A DNA stretch of 64,000 nt from Enchytraeus crypticus (taxonomy: Eukaryota > Annelida > Clitellata > Enchytraeida > Enchytraeidae): NCBI GenBank assembly GCA_905160935.1, contig CAJHZI010000274.1, forward strand, positions 843,001 through 907,000. The letters run 5' to 3'. Below, one piece after another: positions 35,601-47,600 of the stretch. The position numbers and the translations under genes are program-made. Position 1 is the stretch's first letter; the number at the start of each line of letters is the position of its first letter. The notes beneath the pieces were generated by a model. It was not told the origin of the DNA. It saw only the letters and a program-made list of their open reading frames with translations, and made no database searches.

Positions 35601-38600
35601 GTATCTTATTTACATCATAATTAAATAATAATTTACAGTCTACATCGTCACTGCTACACTATGCTAGGGCACTCCAAACACTACGACACTACAGTGTAAC
35701 TGTAAACTGTCAAACATTACTAAAATACACTAACATAGAAGTATGTACTACAGATCTCAGTGTTATCCTCAAGAAAGAAGTACTAGTTTTAGTACTAATT
35801 CATAAACTATACTAATCTACTTAAACAAATCTTAAGCATATTTTAAATCGACAGAAAACTACAGCACACCCTTTAGCTTCAAGGCAGCGAGTAGATGTAG
35901 CGTCTGATCGCCGCACTTCTTACATCTCGTCAGCATTTCTATATAAAAAATAAATAAATAAAATAATTATTAAATAATTATAAAATAATAATAAAATACA
36001 ATAATTAGTAACTTACAGCTATATCATAGCACGTAATTAAAAAGTATAGATAAGTTTAGGTTCTGTACTACATGTAGAATTTTCTTCCCTATATCATCTG
36101 ATTAAAATTAGTTAAACCATTATATATTTTATAGGAAAAATGTATAGAAAATCTGTAGGAAATGATAATGTTACAAATTATGTACATTTGTTCAATATCA
36201 TCATTATCAACATCTTTCCCTGAATCTCAGTTTAACTAGGGTCAGGATACGAATAGAAGTATGTTTGCACGATATATTATAAATATTTCAGAAAAAGGTA
36301 TACTACAAATTATTCACAATGATTTCTTTCACTTTAATACAACACGTCTAAACCATCAGGCAGCTTGGCTACTTTCTTTATTAGCCACATACCTGTACTC
36401 TGAGTGTTCATGATTTTACTCTTAGATTAGCTAGCCCGGGAATCGAACCCACGATAAATGGAAGCATCTTAGGTTCATTTAAAATTTACAAACATTGACC
36501 TGTAGTTTCATACACTGAGCTAAATGTATATGCATGTATATACATTCAATAGGTATTAGACGACCACAGTGTATATACACGTATATACATTTAATAGGTA
36601 TTAGACGACCACAATGTATATTATATACACGTATATATATTCAATAGGTATTAGACGACCATAATGTAGATGCATATTTCAGATAAGAATAAACCTTCTC
36701 CAGGCTCAATCTGTGCAGAGTGGGATGTAGCAAATCCACAGACGATAACGTTGGCAGTGGAATGTCCGAATTCCATCAGAGAGACAATCAGATCTCCCAC
36801 AGCTGTAAAACAACAACATAAACAATTACATCAGAGAGACGACTAGATCTCCAACAGCTGTAATACAACAACATTAACAATTACTTCAGAGAGACGATCA
36901 GATCTCCAACAGCTGTAATACAACAACATAAACAATTACTTCAGCGAGACATCCAGATCTCCAACAGCTGTAATACAACAACATAAACAATTACATCAGA
37001 GAGACATCCAGATTTCCAACAGCTGTAATACAGGCCACGATATAAACAGAAAAGATACTTTCAAGAGAAATCAAAACATAACAAGAAGGTCAGAGCAAGT
37101 AAAATAAGCATAGTTGCACAGCGCTATAAAGTTTTAAAAATGCGTTTATAAAATTCTGTACGACAAAGAATAAAAGCTCATAATTCGAATCACACTCCGT
37201 TTGTTAAGATATTAATATATTTATTTACAAAGTTCTGATGTTTTCTTAAGAATACAACTGACACCTATTTAAAATTGCCCAGTATATAATTAAATCGATT
37301 ATACGTAACACTAAGTTTTAAGAGAACACAACTCACTATTAGGATCAGCGGCATAGGAGGAGTAAGATTTGTCGAGTGATGTGAGAGTATCCAGTACAAG
37401 CCGAGTTCTCGTTAGCAGGTACTCTGTAACAACAGTACAACAGTGTAGTACAACAAGTACAATAGTTCTGTTCTCTGTAACAACAGTACAACAAGTACAA
37501 CAAGTACAACAGTACAGTACAACAAGTACAATAGTACCGTACTCTGCAACAACGGTACAACAAGTACAACAGTACAGTACAACAAGTACAATTGTTCCGT
37601 ACTCTGTAACAACAGTACAACAATTACAGTACAACAAGTACAATAGTACTGTACTCTGTAACAACAGTACAACGAGTACAATAGTGCAGTACAACAAGTA
37701 CAATAGTACCGTACTCTGTAGTTACAGTACAGCAAGTACAACAGTACAGTAGCAACGATAATAAACCATCAGAATTACAGTTAATTCGTTGCACGGTCAA
37801 CAAGATTAATTTCACATGAAATTCACATTTGTCGTTTTAACGCTGCTTAATAGCAAAAATTACACAAAATTCATACTCCAGCATATCTATAGTACATTGG
37901 AAAATATTGAAATTGAAAAGCACAGAACTGAATATATTTGAATATTAAGCTTCTACAGAGAAAGATTAAAATACTGACACAGAAAGAAAAAAAAAAAAAA
38001 AAAAGGCTTCGGAGATCAATGATGTATCCTTACGGAATTATATGGAGAAGATGGTTTGTGCGAATTTATGCATTAGACTAACCAAGTGCTAGAAGTGGGC
38101 AGATTAAATTTTTAAAAATTAAATGATACATCAATGATCCATTAAAATGCAGCACATTAGATAAAATATAATTATAATTTAATCAAATACGACATACCGG
38201 CAGTACAGGTAGTCGTAGAATACTGAGGATTATCTGCTTGTTCTAAGGCTTCCTTCACCATCAGTTCACACTCACTCACTGTGCTCTCTACAAATACACA
38301 CAGAGATACAGGGACGTATATTCACACTAATACAGATGTTACATGCGCATAGACATATAGTACTCAAACTCCCTCTCTCTCTTCTGTCTCTCTAGGTTCC
38401 CACAAATTTGTCTATTTTAGGCGAACAAGCAATGCCAAACACTGGCAAATTTTGCTTCAACTCGTCAAACAATTGTTGACCTCACATAGCCATCTGCTAA
38501 TTAAAAGACTTCGTTCAAATGATGCAAACTCCTATCGGTTTTCACTCATCTATTCTCTCCTTCATCAATACTCTATCATCAATCAAAATATACAGTTACA

Positions 38601-41600
38601 TATTAACTGACAAATTCTTAGGAGATAAACTCTACTATATTTTAAAAGTTCATAATCATAATCTTTAAATATGATAAAATCTACAATACTGAAAATATAT
38701 CTTTCAATATTTCTCAAAGTAATAGTTTCAGGCGCTGAAGTAAAATTCCAAGCTAATATGAAATGTAACAGTTCACAGTGCTACATTTTAACAAATACAC
38801 GTATATCGTAGAAGTCAGCAGCATTCTAACCAGCCGACATTTAATCCATTTATTTTGCAATTAATCAACTAAACCACTCAATACTTGGCTGAGCCAGTGG
38901 CGATATCGGTAAGATATTTGACCGCCGATCAATACGTGCGTGGTTCAAATCCTGGGCTCGCCCGTCACTGCCATCGCTTTCGAGTGAAGAAACTGACGTT
39001 AACATTAGCTTTTTTAGCTTTTACTTACCAATAAGTTTGAGACGAGTCTCAGAAGCATCTTTAGCATGCTTGAGTTCAGTGTTAGCTTTCTCCACACCCA
39101 GCTGCTCCAGCTGCTGCTGTAGCGTCTTCAGCTGCTGATCTCTCTCGCTCAGCTGCTGCTCGGTAGCTGCTTGACGAGACGACAGCTGCTCTGACTGACC
39201 CTTCAGCAGCTGCAGCTCTTCATTCTGCTTCTTTCTCTCAGACTCTAGCTCATCCTAACATATATTCAAAATTAAACTCCCTTGTGAAAAAATGCTGTTT
39301 ATTTCGGCATCAGTTAAAAATAATAAAAATGTAAAATTATAATTAAAGACTAGGTATTAATCAATGGAAGGGAAGGTCACGAGATTAAACCGTTAATGGA
39401 AATTGTAAAGAAGAAATATTTCAACTAAACGTGTACCATAATATATTCTGCATAATAGTAAAAAAACTGACTGAGCTGTTGATGATATCTCAATCTAACA
39501 AATATCGAAGTCATCACAATTCAATGATTTAGCAGTTAGACATTTCCAGTGGGATCGAGACCAGGTAACATAGATCCACAGATTTTATACTATCACCATT
39601 AAGCAGAGGTATCTTACATTGTGTAGACAGATTGATCATTTATTCGACTTGACTGCTGAGTGGAGAGGAGACTAAAAGGCTAAGGCCTAATTTAACGTCA
39701 GTTCCTGTCAGAGTCTCGTAAGCCTGTTGGAGAGAGTAAACATTAAATCTAGGTATAATTGATACTAAAGCGAGGAATAGAACTCTATAGACTTACGCGA
39801 CTCATGAGAAAATTCCCGCGTTGTGTCCGGGATACTGAAGAACAGACCAACGGTTAACCGCACAAGTCGCAAGACACGACAAAGCACAAACTGAGGAAGG
39901 CACCATTTTAGATGCTATAAAATTTCCAAGCTATAGGTTATGGAGGAAGCCCTGGAAGAGACGGAAGACTTGGAAGAAGGAATAAAGTAGGAGGGAAATT
40001 GTTACAAGCTGTACGATTTACAGATGACCAAGGAATGGTAGCGGGCAGTGACATTGGATTGCAGAAGATAATGGATAGGCTGAATGATATGGCATTGAGA
40101 TATGGCATGAAGATATAAAAAAGACCAAGGTTATGAGAGTGTCCAATAATAAAGGTGAAGTTAATATCACAATAAATGGTACGAAATTAGAACAGGTAAG
40201 GAGTTTCAAATATTTGGGTCATACTATAACCGATGACGGGAAATGCGAGACTGAAATATGCAGTAGGATTGCACAAGCAAAAGCAGCCTTTGGTAATAGA
40301 AAAGAACTATTAACAAAAAGTCTGAAGAAAGATACAAAGATAAAGATAGTGAAAACTTTGATTTGGACCACGCTATTGTATGGATGTGAAACACAGACCT
40401 TAAGGAAGGAAGATTTTAGGAAACTGGAGGCATTGGAAATGTGAATTTGGAGAAGAATGGAGAGGATTAGTTGGACTCAAACGGCTACAAATGAGGAAGT
40501 TCTAGTGAGAGTTGGCACAGATAGACAGTTGATAAATGTATTAAGAAATAGGAAGAAGAGTTGGATAGGACACATTCTAAGGGGTGAAGGTCTATTAAAA
40601 GAGGTCATAGAAGGTAGAATGGAAGGAAAAAGAGGCAGGGGTAGGCCGAGATTAGGTATGTTAGATGATTTAAAGACCCACTCATATGTGGAAATGAAGA
40701 GGAAGGCGGAAGACCAAGAAGAGTGGAGGCGTTATATACCATGGACCTGCCAGTAGGCAGTGCACTAAGAGAGAGAGATAGGTTAAGGTTATATATATAG
40801 GTTATATTTAGCTTAAGATATAGCTAAATATAGATAACGCATTGCCATTTACGACGGAATTAACTAGTTAATCGAACGAGCAGTATTCTGGACCTGCCAG
40901 TAGGAAGAACACAAGAGTGGGAGAGAGATGAGCAAATTAGATTTAATAAAAAAATAAAATAAACTGAAATTATAAGAGAATTAATGAGAACTCACTTTAG
41001 TAGAACGTAATGTAGCAATCTCTTTGGAAGAATCGTCTGCTACTTGTTTACTCTTCTCCAGTTCTTGTTCCACAGACTGCTTATCCTGCTGGAGGTCAAG
41101 CAGTTTCTTCTGCAGCTGATCCAGCTCAGCAGCTCTCACGGCTAGCTGCTGAGCAGCTGAGTGTCCTGAACTGCTTGTTGCTTTCAGATCCTCCTGAAGC
41201 TGCTGCACAGCTATCTTCTGCTGCTCCAAGTTGCTGGCTAATGCTGACTTCTCATTGGTTAGCACTTTTACCTGCTCATCTACAGCAGCTGATTTGTCAG
41301 CAGCTACTTTCAGCTGCTCTCTCAGCTGCTCAAGCTCCATCTTCTGCTTCTCCAGTGATTGGTCCACAATTGCCTTTGATTCCTGCATCACCTTAAGTCG
41401 ATCATCTAATCTCTGGAAACAATGTACACAAGTGATCTATACTTTCTCTCTCCCTAGCTCTCTCTCTCTAGTGTGCACTAAAATGACAGCGCCAAGGTAT
41501 ATAGTCCAACTCACATAAAAATTATTGACGGTTATAACAATAAATAGTAATATAATTATTATTATTAAATTATTTTAAAATTATATTTTATTTATGGTCA

Positions 41601-44600
41601 GTAATTACTGAAGCTAATTCAGTGTATCCTTACAAAAGCAAACTGTAACGATTTGTGCAACTTCTATTCACAGAGTAAGTAAGATAGAGTAAGTAAGTCA
41701 GCCATCTTAATTCTCTTAGTGCATAAACAATACAACTTAGCGACAAAAATAGAGTCAAAACTAAAATGTTTAAACAAGGTGCAAATATCTAACTTTTGCT
41801 AGTGTTATTTTTGGCATATCTGGAAAATTCAGCACACTCCTGCGTTTTCAATCTTTAAAAAATATACAATATTAAACAATTTTAATTTTGGTTTAGCTTA
41901 TAGATAGTCTTCTACATCTTAGAGCATATCGCACACGATTAACCATCGTTTAGCAACCTCAACAAATATTCCAAAAATATTTCAATACAAACAAGAATAT
42001 TGTCGGCAGAATAGAACCTAACACTCGGCCGAATTTCACAGGTAACTTAAAGAATCACGGCCATACTCTTCCCAAAGCATCTCGTTATAGATAGTTGCAC
42101 ATTCGGTCATAAATCGATGTCAAATATTCATTAATTATCAAAGATAAAGCAGGTAAAGCTAAGGTTAACGTCAGTTTCCTCAATCGAAAGCGATGTCAGT
42201 GACGGGCGAGCCCAGGATTTGAACCCCGTATATACTGATCCGCGGTCGAGTATCTTACCAACGTCGCCACTAGCTCCAGCCATTATTATTTAAATATTAA
42301 TTTAAACTAACCTTAGTTTCTTCCATCAGTTTATCTCTCTCCTCAGTGATCAGCTCAACGGCAGCAGAGTCGTTAGATTTCTGCAGCAGAGACTCTTCTA
42401 TCTTAGCCTTCTCTCTCTGTATCTCGTTCACAGCATCGCTCACCGCCTGCATCATTACATAATTAGATTAGGCTCTATATACATTCATCATCATCATCAT
42501 CCTCCCTTGAATCCCAGTTTAACTACGGTCGGGATACGAATAGACCTCTATATACATTAATGAAACTTATTATTTAGGCAAACATTCCCCGTGTTGTGTC
42601 CCGGGTTGTTTGAAGAATTGACCAACTGGTGACTGCATGTGTCGTAGAAGGCAACTAAAGCATTAAGATCCATACTAATGTCAGAAAGGGCATTCGGTTG
42701 GTATGGTGAGCGCATAGGCTACAGAAATTGCTACAAAAGTGTAGACAAATGGAAAAGTCTCAACAAGGGGTTTGACTGATGATATGATGCAGGACAGACA
42801 GGATTTGAAACTGTCTATTCATATCCCGACCCTAGTTATACTGAGTTTAAGGGAGGATGACGATGATTATTTAGGCAAACATGCATTTATATTAGTTCTA
42901 TTTTTAATTAAAAACTGAAAGCTTTAGCTTGAAATATTCATTAGATGAACCATACAACTACACTAATAGAAAAATTAAACAGTTCACCTAATGTTATTCT
43001 AATACAAAACGTAGCCAAACTAAAAAGTATACAAACAATATAGACATTGAAATGACATTGAAAAGGTCAAAAGCAAAAAGGATATAAAGCTAATAATTTT
43101 TTTATTATCAATATATTCAAGACGCTCGGATAAGCTTGACTAACAAATAATTATCAGCTATATACTTGTAACAAGTCAATATATTAAATAAATAAATTGA
43201 TTCAACTTTATAAACAGCTCATCTAATGAAGACCTTACTTTACAGACCCTGTGCTTTAGTTCCACTTCTTCTCTTAATTTCTTCTCTGAACCCAGCTGTT
43301 TGGTTGTTTCCGCGCTCTGCGTCAACGTTAAAGAGTAATCCAAAGTTAAGCAAAAACATGACTAGTACACGACAGTTGCGTGCACATGAATAAACTGTTA
43401 ATAATTATTAATAATTAATAATGATTAATTAATAATTCGTACATTAACATACATAGATATGTACATAAACTGTTCTATCGCATTAATACATCCTATTAAT
43501 ATCTTGTTTTTAATAATTGTAAGTAGTTTCAAAACAGCAAAAAACAGTATTTAATACTATTCCTATCGAACTACTGAACACCTCTTCTTCTATTTTCAAG
43601 CTTTTTTGATAAGCAACTAATTAATCAGATAGACATATTACCGTTCGAAGAAGCTGCACATGTTCCTCACGTAGCTTTGCATAGATATCCTTCATTTTCT
43701 TGTATTTCTCCTCATGGCCCTTTGATATTTCTACACAATAGTAGCAAGATGCATAAATTAAATAATGCTCGTTGTGTTGTGTCTATGCCAGTGTAGAATA
43801 GACCAAAAACTCCATCTCGTATTGTAAGATGTGACTATCAAGAATGGAAGAAGGCAGTAAAATGCCATCTAAAAGACCATATTTTTCCAAGAAATAGTAA
43901 CTTTTAGGTAGCACTACGATCACGCCTTTGTGATGCAATAAAGTTATTTATACAAAATTGCAGATAGATGAAGAATAAAAGAATAGAAGTACTACATAAA
44001 ATAATCGGTCAAAAAATTCAAAAGAATAAAAAAACTTAAAATTCTAAACAATTGCGCTAGCAAAGAGAACTATTTCAGAAACCTTATAACAGAAAGAATT
44101 ACTTACTAACGAACCAACTGAACTAGAATAAGACAAACGAAGAACTCACTAGCAATGTTCTCAAGATGTTGAGCCGCCTCAGCGTTCTTCTCACTGTCCT
44201 TCAGTACGTTCTTCAACACCTCGTTCTCCTACATTAAACAATAAACATTTGAAGTCAATTGTTCATAAGTTTAATTTAACGTTTATTTCGTGCCATTTAC
44301 ATTTCACATCGTACATTATTACCTTCATTGGAATTTGACTATAAATAGGATTAGCACTGTTAAAATATTCGTTAAAACTCTTTCCCATACGAAGAATCTT
44401 CTTCACTGAAAACATAAAAATAAGAATAGAATTTTAACAACCAAGACATGAAAGTTAATTAAAATTAAAAAATAGAGTCGATTGAAAGGAGAGTCCAGAG
44501 ACCATAAAGCAACAGATACTTAAAATTAAATTCCCTTTCCAAAATCGCAACCAAGTAACTACACAAACAGATCATATCTTAAGTTTATAAATAGATAACC

Positions 44601-47600
44601 ACATAAGTATATAACCACATAAGTATATAAATAAAACACATAAGCATAATTATAAATAAATAGATAACTACACAAATTATAATAGATAACTACATAAGTA
44701 TACGTGTATAAGTAAATAACCAAGCAAATATATATAGATAACCACATAAGTATATAAATAGATAACCACATAAGTATATATATAGATAGCCACATAAGTA
44801 TATAAGTAAATAACCAAGCAAATATATATAGATAACCACATAAGTATATATATTAATGAGAAAAGCGTTAGACCTGAGTAGTTGACTCGTTTATCTGCTT
44901 GAGTTCATTGACCTCCAGCTCGAGGTCTTTGATGCGGTTGTGTAGAGACTCGATGACCATGTTATCCTCTCCTCTGATCCTCAGTAGCTCTCCCTTCAGC
45001 TGCATTATCTCCCACGTCAACTGTGAGATCTGTCTCTCGTGCTCCACGCAGCCGTTAGTGCTGTGATTCAATGATTCCTCCTAGTCCACCAATCAATCAC
45101 GTGATGAAGTGCTTACTCAATCAATACGTTAATCCATCTCTCCATTAAACAATCGATAAATTAATTGATCAATGAATCAGACAGTCAATCAACCAATCTA
45201 TCTTTCAGCTAGCAGACAGCCAATCAACCATCTAATCAAGTAATCTTTCAATAAATAAATAAATCAACAATAATTCAGTCACTTCATGAGCAGGTTAAAG
45301 AAACAAACGAGTGAGATATTAAATTTACTAAATCAATCATTTAATCAATCGATAAATTAACTAATTAATTAATTAACTAATTGATTGCTTAATTAAACAG
45401 AACTAACCTGAGCAGACATGTCTACATGTAGATCAGTGGAAGTGTCTGTGTGATCTGAGCCAGTCTGATTGTCCTCACAACTCCTCAATTAATTAATTAC
45501 TTAATTAAATTTAATTAATCAATCAATAATAAACTAATTAATTAACTAATTAATCGATTAATTACACAGAACTAACCTGAGCAGACATGTCTACCAGTAG
45601 ATCAGTGGCAGTGTCTGTGTGATCTGAGCCGCTCTGATTGTCCTCCATTAGCTCTGGTTCAGGGTCAGGTATGACCACCACAGGACGCACGTGGCTCTTT
45701 AACTCACTCGCCTGCAGGAAGTTAGGAGGCGACTACACAAGTAACAGAAGCAATAGTCAATGTAGACATTGATCATAGATGTACGCAGCGAAAGTTTAAC
45801 ATCACAGCAATATGGTAACAGTCATGAAGTGGTTTGATTGCGTACAGAAAGATACATAAAAGTGCAAAGTTGAGTGAAATCCTAATATAGCATAAAAGCA
45901 TAGAACGACCAATGACACAGACTAAAAGGTATCCAGAGAACCATACAATATAATTTAAGTCTTTAAAAAAGTCAGAGTAATTACGATTAGGTTGTATATC
46001 AACTGGTTTTTCGAAGGAATTTCAATTTTTATTGCCAAAAGCGGAATGCAGATTGTCAGTGGGACCATGTACTCAGCAACTGAATTTCATTGAAACACCA
46101 CGAAAGAGAATGGTTAAACATGTCTATAGGGACACCGAAGGCAAAGGATCTAAGCATTATTGTGCATTTTATGATCATTCTTAATTCATACGATTTTTCC
46201 ATGTACACTGAGTGATTTCATTTCAATTTGCAATTTAACAAAGTATAACTAAAAAACCAGTTCATACTCACATTAGGCAAATCAGGAACTGTAATTAAGT
46301 TGCGAAAATACTGCAGCTTCCGAACATTAGCGTAGAATTCGGTTAAGCTGCAATGAAACATAATAGCGAAAATGCAAACTGTCAATGTACATTATTTAAT
46401 TCAATTTACTTCATATTTACATTACATCATCTACAGAGCATTATTAGACCATTATGACCATACTACACCGCGTTTTTTAAAACTACCCCACATTATTTTT
46501 ACAATGAAGTCGTAAGAAGTTGACTGATGTTCTTGAAATTGATAGTACTTGACCAGCAGCCAATTCTACCTAACATAGAGAAATTCCGTTTGAATATTTT
46601 TAATAAATTGAAAGTTAGCCTATAGCTTTGCGTATAGGAGTGGGGTCAGATAAGAAATTTCCAATACAGGAGTACGGGCTTGTTACATGCAGCTAAAATT
46701 ATCTCTATAAAAATAATAGCGAACACGTAACATAAAATTTCTGCTAATGCTATTTGAAGAGCAATCAGTTCTTTTCAAAACGACGTAAAATACATGCTAG
46801 TTTAGCCAGGTTTTAATTTTAAAAATGAGGAAAAGGAAACCTCTTATATTGCTTGTGGAACCTCTGACGATGACCAGACAGCGTGTCGGGTGATATACCT
46901 TAATATTAGAAACAGGCATTAGAACATATCAACGTAATGCAGTAACACGACACAACAACAACGACAAACAATAACTAGAGTTCTGTCATAGCATTATATC
47001 TGGAATAAAAACAGTCCAAGGAAAAACAGAATGAAGCGACGACAAACTCAGTGCTGAATTTTATTATCACTAAACAGTACCTCACTTGTCACATACACAA
47101 AAGATCAAGAAGTATAAAGCACACAACAAACAAATATAAATGTATAAACAACATGTTCAAAACTTTAAAACAATAGAAAGAAATTGTTACTACAGGATTA
47201 GTTTCTTACAAGTAATGCCGTAAAAAATAAATTAATGATTGTTTTTACAACAACAAAAATTTATATGTATGCTTATAAGATATATTACTATTATATTAAT
47301 TGCTTATATTTTTATCTTTTGGAGCATATGTTAGTACATTTAGGTTTTGGCGTCTCTTTACTTTCTCATTTCCTGTGTACGAATGCTGACTTGAGTGAAA
47401 TAAATAAATAAAATTAATATTTTGATCATCCAAAGACTACTGTACTTCAGGAACTTATAGGAACTAGAGGATGTTGAATTTTTAAAATCTGGTGGCGTGC
47501 TCTTAATTTTACAATATGGAAAAGTAAGGAAGTCAGCTTCACAGCTGACATAATGAACAGACAACAAGAAGAACAAAAAGAAATGTAAATTGAAGTTAAA

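Larger units (their letters stand above)
31003..37423 (-). other. HIP1: HIP1 exons 19-27: helical neck and I/LWEQ (THATCH) actin-binding domain
   Basis: Exons 19-21 carry EYLLTRTRLVLDTL, VGDLIVSLMEFGHSTANVIV and MLTRCKKCGDQTLHLL. Exons 22-27 carry the I/LWEQ module: LAQELLPKVDDIDNETVGDM; SGIKLEVNENILDSCNALM; SKALQKEIVSQGR; KKHHRWSEGLISAAKAVGW; GRWEELVVCSQEIAASTAQL; and a C-terminal latch-like helix MESQIHVLELQKELDKEHKR. The final exon either reads through a possible donor (GAG|gttagt at 31021-31023) to the stop at 31003-31005 (tail VSHRMV) or splices further downstream. I annotate the read-through form. Confidence 0.92.
38198..45732 (-). other. HIP1: HIP1 exons 10-18: linker and coiled coil
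   Basis: Exon 10 carries the conserved SPPNFLQASELKSHVRPVVV block and an acidic linker ending DLLVDMSAQ, where clathrin/AP-2 contacts occur in the family. Exons 11-17 form a heptad-rich coiled coil, about residues 337-746, for example LHNRIKDLELEVNELKQI (exon 11) and the long Gln/Leu/Lys-rich exons 16 (139 codons) and 17. This is the dimerisation and clathrin-light-chain-binding rod. Exon 18 begins the region before the actin-binding domain. Exon 10 has a duplicated 3' half at 45408-45473. Confidence 0.88.

Noticed and set aside
36430-36520. tRNA gene on the minus strand (ttagctcagtg ... gggttcgattccc)
   Set aside because: Box A and B look tRNA-like, but the spacing is too long and the following sequence matches SINE family A.
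37311-37815. Cys/Thr/Leu-rich open frames on both strands
   Set aside because: Artefacts of translating the exon 19 acceptor array.
41175-41518. Plus-strand Ser/Leu-rich open frames
   Set aside because: Antisense of the HIP1 coiled-coil exon 40996-41412.
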